From Opitutales bacterium (lineage in GTDB: Bacteria > Verrucomicrobiota > Verrucomicrobiia > Opitutales > T3Sed10-336), in assembly GCA_007130045.1 (NCBI GenBank), contig SLTG01000024.1, forward strand, positions 1-39,485: 39,485 nucleotides of DNA, given 5' to 3'. Positions 22,598 through 31,592 of the stretch are shown one piece after another. Under the pieces are notes generated by a model. That model did not search any database and had not been told where the DNA came from. It saw nothing but the letters and a program-made list of their open reading frames with translations. A program made the translations under genes and the position numbers. Numbering within the stretch: position 1 is the stretch's first letter; each line of letters starts with the position of its first letter.

Positions 22598-23524
22598 TTG
22601 AGATTTCACAATCCGGAATTCAGCAGTTGGTTTGCCGAATTCAGCATGAAAAACGACGCGGAGAACAGCACAACGGATTTTTGGTTGTCACCATTCTGGC
22701 GCGATCGATTTTCCGATCGGGCCGAGGCATGGGATAAGCTTTTCAGGTGGCCGGGGGAAACGGTGCGCAAGGTGAAAAGCCGGGAAACGGTGCGAATCGA
22801 AGCGTCGGGGAGGCGATTCTACATCAAACGCCACGGCGGAGTCGGCTGGATGGAAATCCTGAAGGATCTTGTTCGCCTGAAGCGTCCCGTCGTAGGAGCG
22901 CGGCCGGAATACGAATCTATCGGGCACATGCGCACCGCGGGAATCCGTACGCTCACTCCCGCCGGATTCGGTGAGCGGGGAGGAAACCCGGCGCGCCGCC
23001 AATCGTTTCTCATCACCGAAGAACTGGAGGGTTGGATCAAGCTTTCGCGCATCCACGAACACTGGGCAAAGCTTCAGCAAGAATCGTTGTCCTCGTATCG
23101 GAGAAGCCTGATTATCGAGGCGGCAAAGACGACCCGGCGGATGCACGAGGCCGGACTCAATCACAGGGACTACTACCTGTGCCACCTGCTCACGCCAGCA
23201 CGCGATTGCGCGGGCATTGAGCGTTCGAATCCGCCGGAACTTCTGGTTGTGGATCTGCACCGGATGCAACGACGCTCTTCCGTTCCGCGACGATGGAAAC
23301 AAAAGGACCTGGCCGCCGTGCTGTTCTCGGCGGCGCATTGGGAAGTGAGTCGAAAAGAAATCCTTTGTTTTATCCGGCACTACACCGGAGTTCGGTCGGC
23401 CGCGGCGGAACTGAGAACGAACCGGCGGTTCTGGCGAACCGTCCTCCGAAAAGCTGACCGGCTATATCGAAGGGGAGGAAAAGGCGAAACACTGCCGCTG
23501 CCGCAGGGGAAGGGAAGGGCATGA
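22598..23524 (+). CDS. waaP: WaaP/RfaP-like LPS core heptose kinase
   Basis: A ~308-residue protein of the LPS-kinase (Kdo/WaaP, RIO-like) family, which phosphorylates inner-core heptose on the cytoplasmic side. The kinase-like lysine region FYIKRHGGVGWMEILKDL, the catalytic HRDYYLCHLL and the metal-binding LVVDLHRMQRR are present, with the expected spacing. I choose TTG at 22598 as start: GGGAGG ends 7 bases before it. A TTG six bases earlier is too close to this site, and ATG 22646 lacks one. A phosphoheptose isomerase gene elsewhere in the window supports heptose-containing LPS. The C-terminus is basic and low in complexity. Confidence 0.78.
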   Translation: MRFHNPEFSSWFAEFSMKNDAENSTTDFWLSPFWRDRFSDRAEAWDKLFRWPGETVRKVKSRETVRIEASGRRFYIKRHGGVGWMEILKDLVRLKRPVVGARPEYESIGHMRTAGIRTLTPAGFGERGGNPARRQSFLITEELEGWIKLSRIHEHWAKLQQESLSSYRRSLIIEAAKTTRRMHEAGLNHRDYYLCHLLTPARDCAGIERSNPPELLVVDLHRMQRRSSVPRRWKQKDLAAVLFSAAHWEVSRKEILCFIRHYTGVRSAAAELRTNRRFWRTVLRKADRLYRRGGKGETLPLPQGKGRA

Positions 23525-23541
23525 CTTTTCCCTTCTCCTTC

Positions 23542-24671
<1,130 letters not shown>

Positions 24672-24675
<4 letters not shown>

Positions 24676-25868
24676 AATGCGGCGCTTTCAACAGGGAGCT
24701 CGCGAATATTCCATGGCAGTCCGTGTTGATTTAGGCGTTCCATGAACGGGTCGGGATCGAGTTGTTCCATGTTGAAAATCCCGTCCTTTCGCCAGGTCCC
24801 GTCCAACATGAGCATGGCGCCGATCATCGCCGGAACTCCGGTTGTGTAGGAGACCGCCTGCGATTTCACTTTCCGGTAGCACTCCTGATGGTCGCAGACG
24901 TTGTAGATGTGGATCTTCTTCGGCCGCCCCTCCTTCACTCCCTGGATCATGCAACCGATGTTGGTCTTTCCTTTCGTGCGCGGGCCGAGGGAGGCGGGAT
25001 CGGGAAGCACCGATTTGAGGAATTGGAGAGGAACGATCTTCCTTCCCTCGAACTCGACCGGTTCGATGGATGTCATCCCGACGTTCCGGAGCACGTTGAG
25101 GTGAGTCAGATATTTCTCGGAGAACGTCATCCAAAAACGGATACGCTTGAGACCTTCGATGTGCCTGACCAGGGATTCCATTTCCTCGTGATAAAGGAGG
25201 TGGATGTCTTTCGGCCCGATCTCGGGGAAGTCGTAAACTTCTTTAAGCTCCAGAGGTGTGGTTGTGACCCATTTTCCGTTTTCCCAATAGCGACCGTTGG
25301 CCGTGATTTCCCGAATGTTGATTTCCGGATTGAAGTTGGTGGCAAAGGGATAACCGTGATCGCCCGCGTTGGCGTCGAGGATGTCGACGTAGTGAATCTC
25401 GTCGAAGTAATGTTTCTGCGCGTACGCGCAGAACACGTTGGTCACCCCGGGGTCGAACCCGGAACCCAGGAGGCCCATGATGCCGGCTTGCTTGAACGGC
25501 TCGTCGTACGGCCACTGCCATTCGTAGGTGAAACTCGGCTCGTCGGGAGGTTCGTAACTCGCGGTGTCCAGGTAATCGACTTTTGCATCCAGGCAGGCGT
25601 CCATGATAGTGAGGTCCTGGTAGGGAAGGGCGACGTTGATCACAACGCCGGGTTTGAATCGACGGATCAGTTCGACGAGTTCGTCCTTGTTGTCGGCGTC
25701 GACCCGCGCCGTTTCGATCGGACGGTCGAGATCGCGCGCGATCGCGTCGCATTTCTCGAGCGTGCGGCTTGCCAGACAGATTTCGGAGAATACCTCCGGA
25801 TTCTGAACGCATTTTCGGACGACGACATTTCCGACGCCCCCGGCGCCAATAATCAGTACTTTACCCAT
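24672..25868 (-). CDS. Carboxynorspermidine dehydrogenase (saccharopine-dehydrogenase-like)
   Basis: A 398-residue NAD(P)-dependent enzyme of the saccharopine/carboxynorspermidine dehydrogenase family. It condenses aspartate semialdehyde with a diamine and reduces the imine to carboxy(nor)spermidine. The N-terminal Rossmann motif is VLIIGAGGVGNVVVRKC. DYLDTASYEPPDEPSFTYEW, GFDPGVTNVFCAYAQKHYFD and YTTGVPAMIGAMLMLDGTW are conserved blocks. Its last codons overlap the nspC start, so the pair forms one translational unit. The HTH gene ends 57 bases upstream on the same strand. Confidence 0.9.
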
Positions 25869-25925
25869 GGCAGGCGATTCTGGCGGGCATTCGGAATCGA
25901 TTCAAAGAAAAAAACGAATTCGGGT

Positions 25926-26564
25926 TCAGCGGCGTTTCCCGCGGTTTCCGCGCTTCCTGTCTTTTTTCTTCTTTGTCGGGGCGGATCTCTGGCGGGCGTG
26001 ACGTCCGGTGCGCTTTCCCGGCAGAGACGGAGATGGGTCACCGCGGAGCTTTGAGCGGGCGTCGGCAATGGCGGTTTCGTAGTCGGACAGGGAAAAGCTT
26101 TCATCGTCGTTCCCGGATTCCCGTACCGGTTGCGGCGGGCTCTTGCCGGTTGTGACGGCGGTGCGGGGATGCTTGACGGGCGCCGGGGCGGGCTGGGGAA
26201 CGCCCCACTCATCGAGGTACCGGGCGACGAAACGATAGGTGAGTTTGACTCCGGCTTCCCGGATGATCAATTGCCGGACCGCTTCGTAGCTCCAGTGGTC
26301 GAATGACGGGTGGAGTCCGGCTTCCGCGGGAGTTTGGCCGCGGACGACGCTACCGAGCCTTTCGCGGATTTCTTTGGGCAGGGGTTTGATTTTCGGGCGG
26401 CCGCGACGGGCCTGGAACGAGCGTTCGCCTTCCTTCCGGTACTGCTTGATCCACAACGAAATCGCCTGACGGCTGAGGTCCGTTTCGCGCGCGACCTCCA
26501 CTTGGGTTTTCGTCCCATCGAGTATCTCTCTGATAAGTTGCTTTTTTCTGTCTTTGGAAACCAT
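25926..26564 (-). CDS. Transposase-derived helix-turn-helix protein with basic tail
   Basis: This 212-residue protein has the N-terminal DNA-binding part of an IS630-type transposase: a helix-turn-helix (~8-42, LIREILDGTKTQVEVARETD and onward), an arginine linker RRGRPKIKPLP (53-63, AT-hook-like) and a winged helix (HWSYEAVRQLIIREAGVKLT to EWG, ~90-121). The DDE catalytic domain is absent. Instead there is a proline-rich linker and a strongly basic, lysine/arginine-rich tail (184-212) ending in RGNRGKRR. The ATG lies 5 bases after the trkH stop, so it is co-transcribed with trkA-trkH. The frame is clean and ends normally, so a domesticated DNA-binding protein fits better than a decaying transposase. 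Its function is unknown. Confidence 0.7.
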   Translation of the reverse strand: MVSKDRKKQLIREILDGTKTQVEVARETDLSRQAISLWIKQYRKEGERSFQARRGRPKIKPLPKEIRERLGSVVRGQTPAEAGLHPSFDHWSYEAVRQLIIREAGVKLTYRFVARYLDEWGVPQPAPAPVKHPRTAVTTGKSPPQPVRESGNDDESFSLSDYETAIADARSKLRGDPSPSLPGKRTGRHARQRSAPTKKKKDRKRGNRGKRR

Positions 26565-26569
26565 GGATT

Positions 26570-28045
26570 CTACGAAAGTTTCTTCCAGAGGGTGGGTAAG
26601 AACAGGACCAGGACCGCGAAAAGTTCGATTCTACCCATTATCATCAGGAGGGAAAGCAGTATTTTGGACGCGTCGCCAAGACTTCCGTAATTCTCGGTCG
26701 GTCCGATTTCCGCGAAACCCGGGCCGATGTTGAAAAAGCACGAGACGACCGACGAAATGCTTCCTTCGAGGCTTATATTCGGTTCTAAAAGAGAAAAAAC
26801 GATCACCCCGCCCATTGCGATCAGGCCGAGCAGCACGAGATAGATGAGTATGTTTTCACGCGTTCCGGAATCGATTGGTTTTCCGTTTGCGATAATGGGG
26901 CGCACGACGTTTGACCGAAAACTTTTTTCCACGTGCGTGAAGCAAATCTTGGTCGCGACGACAATTCGGATGACCTTCGCTCCGCCGGCCGTGGAGGCGG
27001 CGCAGCCTCCGATGATCATGAGGACAAGCAATACGGCCCGTCCGAAAACCGGCCATTGGTCGTAGTCGGCCGTGCCGAATCCGCTTGTGCTGGCTATCGA
27101 GACGACCTGGAAGACGGCGGTGCGGACCGGTTCGTGAATCCCGTTTTCGTTGCCGTCGAAAACCAGCAACCCGGCAACCACCGCCGAGGCGGCCAGAAGA
27201 ATGAAAAGGTAGGCGATGACCTCGGTGTTTTTTCCGGCCGGCCGCCATTCCCGGCGCAGGATCAGGAGATGGAAAAAGAAACTGATGCTGCCCAGAATCA
27301 TGAATACGATCATGACCCATTCGATCCCGGGAGAATTGAACGCCGCGATGCTGTCCGAACGCGTGCTGAACCCGGCCGTCGAAACCGTTGTGAACGCGTG
27401 GCAGACAGCGTCATACCAATCCATTCCGGCGAGTCGCAGGGAGGCGAAACAGGCGGCGGAGATCCCGATATAAAGAAAGAAAAGGCGGGCGACAACGCTC
27501 TGGATGCGGCCGTGGTGGAAATCGGCCGTTTTGGCCGACGACTCGTTGGTAAACAGAATTTTCCCCCCGGCCCCGAGGAAGCCGAGAATCGCCACGAAGA
27601 AGACGACGATACCGATTCCGCCGATCCATTGGCTGAACTGCCGCCAAAAGAGAAGGCTGCGCGGCCACTCCTCAAAACCCGTGAAGACGGAGGCCCCGGT
27701 GGTTGTAATGCCCGAGGATGACTCGAAAAGGGCGTCGGAGAGGCGGCAGCCGTCCATAATCAGGACGTAGGGAACGGCGCCCATGAGGGACGCCAGGATC
27801 CAGCCGATTCCCACCAGGCAAAGAGCTTCCTTTCGGAACATGCGGGGGGTCGCTCCCCGTCCGAGCAACCAAAGGGCGCCGCCGATAATAAAAGCCGCCG
27901 CCGCGCTCACCTGGAAACCCCGAATCGCGGTCGGCTCGCCGGGGTCGTCGCGATGCAGCAGCGCGATCGCCAGACAGACCAGAAACGCGCCGCCAAGGGC
28001 GCCGAAAATGAAACCGAGGAGCCGTGACAGGAATCGGTAATTCAT
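26570..28045 (-). CDS. trkH: TrkH/KtrB-type potassium transporter membrane subunit
   Basis: A 491-residue membrane protein with the four pore-loop repeats of the Trk/Ktr family. Selectivity-filter segments are TTTGAS (114-119), STAGFS (222-227), STSGFG (319-324) and NIGPGF (439-444), each in a helix-loop-helix unit. It forms the K+ (possibly Na+-coupled) channel controlled by cytoplasmic TrkA. The start is the ATG at 28045, overlapping the trkA stop by 4 bases (ATGA). The open frame runs further upstream, but that part is only the trkA gene in another frame. The HTH gene follows after 5 bases. Confidence 0.93.
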   Translation of the reverse strand: MNYRFLSRLLGFIFGALGGAFLVCLAIALLHRDDPGEPTAIRGFQVSAAAAFIIGGALWLLGRGATPRMFRKEALCLVGIGWILASLMGAVPYVLIMDGCRLSDALFESSSGITTTGASVFTGFEEWPRSLLFWRQFSQWIGGIGIVVFFVAILGFLGAGGKILFTNESSAKTADFHHGRIQSVVARLFFLYIGISAACFASLRLAGMDWYDAVCHAFTTVSTAGFSTRSDSIAAFNSPGIEWVMIVFMILGSISFFFHLLILRREWRPAGKNTEVIAYLFILLAASAVVAGLLVFDGNENGIHEPVRTAVFQVVSIASTSGFGTADYDQWPVFGRAVLLVLMIIGGCAASTAGGAKVIRIVVATKICFTHVEKSFRSNVVRPIIANGKPIDSGTRENILIYLVLLGLIAMGGVIVFSLLEPNISLEGSISSVVSCFFNIGPGFAEIGPTENYGSLGDASKILLSLLMIMGRIELFAVLVLFLPTLWKKLS

Positions 28046-29391
28046 TTCAGCATTTTGACCAGTTCGCGGGCGTTTTCCTTGCGAACGATAGCCACCACGC
28101 GGGCGCCCGCATGGATTCGGTCGTCGGCGCCTGGAACTTTGGTTTCCGATTTGTGTATTAGCGATACAATGACACAATCGCCCGGCCATTCGATTTCCCG
28201 GAGCTTCTTTCCGACGCACGAGCCCTTCGGACCGACCTTGATCTCGACGATCCTCCCGCGGTCGTTGGCTAGCCGGGCGAGTTCGATGTAGGGTTCCCGC
28301 GAGGTGTAACGAACCACTTCGTTCGCCGTCGCCACGCGCGGGGAGACGACCAGTTCGACCCCGAGGATGCTCTTCAGACCTTCGAGGACTTCGATATAGT
28401 CCGCCCGGTTGACCAGGAGCATCGTGTGTTTGGCTCCGAGTTTGGACGCCTGGAGGCAGGTCATGACGTTGTCCTCGTCCTCCTTGGTCAGGCCGATGAA
28501 ATAGTCGGCGCTCCCGATCTGCTCTTCTTCGAGCAGGCGCAGCGACGTGGCGTCGCCCCGGATGACCGTGACCCGGGGAAACTTCTCGGCCAGGTAGCGG
28601 CACTGTTTCTTGTCTTCTTCGAGGATACGGATTTTGAAACGCGGGTGGGTGAGCAATCGGACGAGCGCGATCGAGGCTTCGCCACCGCCGAAGAGCACGA
28701 TTCGAACCGCTTCGGTGACCATCTCCGGATCGAACAGCGGCTTCACCTCGAAGAGAATCTGGGACGGGCCGAAAAGCGTGACGTAGTCATTTTCCTGCAG
28801 GACGGTATTCGCGTTCGCCACCTCCTGTTCCTGTCCGCGCTGGACGTATCCGACCCGAACCCTGGGGTCGAGCTTGAGTTCGGCGAGTTTCTTGCCGATC
28901 ACCCGTGCTTTGGCTTTGACGCCGAACTGCTGCACTTCGATCTGACCGCGGCCGAGGTTCTCAACGGCCACCCTTCCGGGGTGCCGGATCTTCTTTGCCA
29001 GTTCGACGGCGGCGAGAGCTTCAGGATTCAGGAGGTAATCGATCCCAAAGTGGCTTTGATAGTTAAGAATGGAGTTGTCGGAATAGGTCTGATCGTGAAT
29101 CCGGGCGATGGTTGTGCCTGCGCCAAGTGCCTTGGCGAGCGAACAGGAAATGAGGTTGGTCTTGTCGTCGCTGGTCATCGCCAGGAGGTAGTCACAACTG
29201 TCGGCGCCGGCTTGTTGGAGCACTTCGACGGAGCTTCCATTGCCTTTGATTACGCGGACATCGAGTTCCTCGTCCACCTGGTCGGCGAGGGCGGGATCGC
29301 TTTCGATCACGCTGACGTCGTGATATTCCTCACTCAGGATCTCACAGAGATATCGGCCGACTTCACCTGCGCCGACGATCAGAATTCTCAT
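28042..29391 (-). CDS. trkA: TrkA-type potassium uptake regulator
   Basis: A 449-residue cytoplasmic NAD(H)-binding gating subunit made of two RCK units. The first RCK-N Rossmann motif is ILIVGAGEVGRYLCEIL (3-19) with acidic strand end VIESD. The second begins IVLFGGGEASIALVRLL (~232-248) with RILEEDKKQCRYLAEKF. An RCK-C domain follows each unit; the last ends in ARVVAIVRKENARELVKML. Full double-RCK length (~450) identifies TrkA rather than the single-unit KtrA. It is translationally coupled to trkH. Confidence 0.94.
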   Translation of the reverse strand: MRILIVGAGEVGRYLCEILSEEYHDVSVIESDPALADQVDEELDVRVIKGNGSSVEVLQQAGADSCDYLLAMTSDDKTNLISCSLAKALGAGTTIARIHDQTYSDNSILNYQSHFGIDYLLNPEALAAVELAKKIRHPGRVAVENLGRGQIEVQQFGVKAKARVIGKKLAELKLDPRVRVGYVQRGQEQEVANANTVLQENDYVTLFGPSQILFEVKPLFDPEMVTEAVRIVLFGGGEASIALVRLLTHPRFKIRILEEDKKQCRYLAEKFPRVTVIRGDATSLRLLEEEQIGSADYFIGLTKEDEDNVMTCLQASKLGAKHTMLLVNRADYIEVLEGLKSILGVELVVSPRVATANEVVRYTSREPYIELARLANDRGRIVEIKVGPKGSCVGKKLREIEWPGDCVIVSLIHKSETKVPGADDRIHAGARVVAIVRKENARELVKMLK

Positions 29392-29512
29392 GGATTTTAC
29401 CTTCGTTGCAGGTTGCGATCATGATGTGTCTATGGCGGCGACGTTCATGGCGTCTCAACTCGTTCTGCTCAATGGCGAATTTCATACGATGCGAAGCACG
29501 GGTGCCGCGGGA

Positions 29513-30070
29513 TCACGAGAATGCGGATTCGATCCGTTCACAGAAATAGTGGATCAGAACCAGGTGGGCCTCCTGGACGGCGGCGGTTTCCGTTCCTGGG
29601 ACGATTACTTCGCATTTTGCCAGGCCTTTCGCCTCGCCTCCTCCTTTGCCAAGTAGGGCGATCGACCCGATGTCGCGTTCGCGTGCGGTATGGAGGGCTG
29701 CGATAATATTGCCGGAATTGCCGCTGGTGCTCAGGCAGACAAGAAGGTCTCCGGGGCCGGCGAGACCCTCGATCTGACGGGAGAATACGGCGTTCCAACC
29801 GTAATCGTTCGCAATGCACGACAAGAGGGAGGGATCGGAATTCAGGGAGATGGCGGGGAGGGAGGCTCTGTCTCTCTTGTACCGTCCGGTCAGTTCGGTG
29901 GCAAAGTGCTGGGCTTCCGCGGCGCTTCCGCCGTTGCCGCAGGTGAAAATGCGGCGACCCTCCTTCAGCGTGTCGAGGATCAGTCCGGCGGCGTTTTCAA
30001 TCTCTAGCTCCGCCTCGCTCAGCGCGCTGATGGTGTTCCAGGTTTCCTGAAGTTTTTCGTCCAAAGTCAT
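29513..30070 (-). CDS. gmhA: Phosphoheptose isomerase GmhA (SIS domain)
   Basis: A ~185-residue SIS-domain isomerase converting sedoheptulose 7-phosphate to D-glycero-D-manno-heptose 7-phosphate, the first step of LPS heptose synthesis. The sugar-phosphate loop FTCGNGGSAAEAQHFATEL and the second motif LSTSGNSGNIIAALHTARE are typical, as are AISLNSDPSLLSCIANDYGW and the C-terminal QEAHLVLIHYFCERIE. I choose ATG 30070 (MTLDEKLQ); ATGs at 30085 and 30088 add five or six residues. None has a clear Shine-Dalgarno. It lies between plsC (49 bases or less) and trkA (121 bases) in a long minus-strand run. The WaaP-like kinase in this window acts on the same sugar. Confidence 0.88.
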   Translation of the reverse strand: MTLDEKLQETWNTISALSEAELEIENAAGLILDTLKEGRRIFTCGNGGSAAEAQHFATELTGRYKRDRASLPAISLNSDPSLLSCIANDYGWNAVFSRQIEGLAGPGDLLVCLSTSGNSGNIIAALHTARERDIGSIALLGKGGGEAKGLAKCEVIVPGTETAAVQEAHLVLIHYFCERIESAFS

Positions 30071-30118
30071 TTGCAGGCACAGCATCATCGTTTCAGGCGC
30101 AGCGAAGCGAGCCGAAAA

Positions 30119-30748
30119 TTAAGGCGGGGGCGGCGGAGGAATCGCTGCAATGGCGTCCATGATCCGCCGGGAGGCCTCCTGATAGCGGGATTCCGCCGAC
30201 CGGCCGGGATCGAAATCGTCAGGCGACAGCGGAGGGCCGAAGGCGACACTGACCGGGACATTCAGGTCGGGGACTTTCATATTCCGGCCGTAGGCTTTGT
30301 AGGAGCCATAGATGCGAACGGGAATGACCGGGACCCGGGACTTGCAGGCAATCATTCCGATGCCGGGTTCCGGCTCGCACAGGTTTCCGTCGAACGAGCG
30401 CGTCCCTTCCGGAAAGAAGAGGACACCACGTCCCTGTCTCAACGCATGAAGCACCCGCTTCACCGCCTGAATATCCGCTACACCTTCCCGGTCGACGGGA
30501 ATGGCGTGTACCGAGGAGAGGATCGATCCGATCAGGCCGGTTTTGAAGAGGGATTTTCGTGCGAAGTAACAGATTTCGCGCGGAACCAGACGTCCGATGG
30601 CGGGAGGATCGAAGAAGCTCGTGTGATTGGCGGCCAGGATAAACGGCCCCTTTCGGGGGATATGTTCAACGCCGGCCGCATCGCCGGGGAATCCGCCGTC
30701 GAATACGCAGTGCGACAGGAGTTTTCCAACGCTGTAAAGCCAGTTCAT
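30119..30748 (-). CDS. plsC: 1-acyl-sn-glycerol-3-phosphate acyltransferase (PlsC family)
   Basis: A 209-residue acyltransferase with the HX4D catalytic motif NHTSFFD (41-47), the substrate-binding FPEGTRS and the block VPVIPVRIYG. It should acylate lysophosphatidate to phosphatidate at the inner membrane. Its ATG overlaps the end of cmk by 4 bases, a common cmk-plsC arrangement. The protein ends in six consecutive prolines directly before the stop, which should slow the ribosome unless EF-P helps. Confidence 0.88.
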   Translation of the reverse strand: MNWLYSVGKLLSHCVFDGGFPGDAAGVEHIPRKGPFILAANHTSFFDPPAIGRLVPREICYFARKSLFKTGLIGSILSSVHAIPVDREGVADIQAVKRVLHALRQGRGVLFFPEGTRSFDGNLCEPEPGIGMIACKSRVPVIPVRIYGSYKAYGRNMKVPDLNVPVSVAFGPPLSPDDFDPGRSAESRYQEASRRIMDAIAAIPPPPPP

Positions 30749-31413
30749 GGACCTTCGTTGGAAATGATGCCGCTCACCTTTTCGATCACTTCTTCAAGGG
30801 TCATTCGGGTAGTATCGATCCTGACGGCGCCCTCCGGACAGATGAGCGGAGCGGATTTTCTGCCGGTGTCGAGCCGGTCGCGCTCTTCAACGCTGTCTTC
30901 CTCGCCCTGGTCGCTCCTCCTCTGCGAGCGGGCGGACGGGTCGGCGTCGAGAAAGAAACGGAAGTCGGCGTCGGGAAAAATGACCGAACCGATGTCGCGT
31001 CCTTCCATCACGATGCCGTCGAAACCGTTTTCCCGGGCGAAGCCGGCGTGGCCTCTTTGGTAATCGAGAAGGAAGTCGCGCACGACCTGCCGGGAGGCGA
31101 AGTGCGAGACCTGTTCGTTGACTTCCCGGTTGCGAAGTTCGGCGCCGGGGACTTCGCCGTCGATCGCCATGCGGGCTTCCCGGCTTCGAAGTTCGGTGGT
31201 AACGGCCGGGTTCTCGAGCGCTTCACGGATTTTGTCGGTTTCGTCCGGATGGAGCCCCCGCTTCAGGAGGTAGAGGGTAATCGACCTGTAGAACGAGCCG
31301 GTGTCGACGTACAGGAGGTGGTGGCGTTTGCTCAGCGCACGGGCCGTTGAAGATTTGCCGGCGGCGGCGCCGCCGTCGATGGTGACGATGATGAAGTGTT
31401 TAGCGAGCGCCAT
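30745..31413 (-). CDS. cmk: Cytidylate kinase
   Basis: A 222-residue NMP kinase that phosphorylates CMP/dCMP. The Walker A loop is DGGAAAGKSSTARALSK (~13-29), followed by YVDTGSFYRSITLYLLKRG, MEGRDIGSVIFPDADFRFFL and the C-terminal IDTTRMTLEEVIEKV. GSFYR replaces the usual GAMYR, a small variation seen in some lineages. It probably leads the run cmk-plsC-gmhA-trkA-trkH-HTH. The 179 bases between it and the upstream pnp stop hold no gene; a weak hairpin (GCCCGG with CCGGGC, 31515-31534) has no proper T-tract on the minus strand. Confidence 0.92.
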   Translation of the reverse strand: MALAKHFIIVTIDGGAAAGKSSTARALSKRHHLLYVDTGSFYRSITLYLLKRGLHPDETDKIREALENPAVTTELRSREARMAIDGEVPGAELRNREVNEQVSHFASRQVVRDFLLDYQRGHAGFARENGFDGIVMEGRDIGSVIFPDADFRFFLDADPSARSQRRSDQGEEDSVEERDRLDTGRKSAPLICPEGAVRIDTTRMTLEEVIEKVSGIISNEGP

Positions 31414-31592
31414 AATGGAAAGCCGTAAGAGTGCGGCAAGTCAGCGGAAAAAACAAACCAAACCTGAGGCTGTGTTTCAAGATCAGGATCGAAGACCCGC
31501 GAAAACAGCGCCCCGCCCGGATTACGGACCGGGCACGCAGTTGACCGGTTGGCTCGCGAAGCAATCCTTATGAAAACGGTGCGAGGTCCGGG

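Noticed and set aside
28045-28603. Longer N-terminus for TrkH
   Set aside because: The extra residues are arginine/proline-rich and derive from the trkA gene read in another frame; the ATG at 28045 overlaps the trkA stop and starts the conserved protein.
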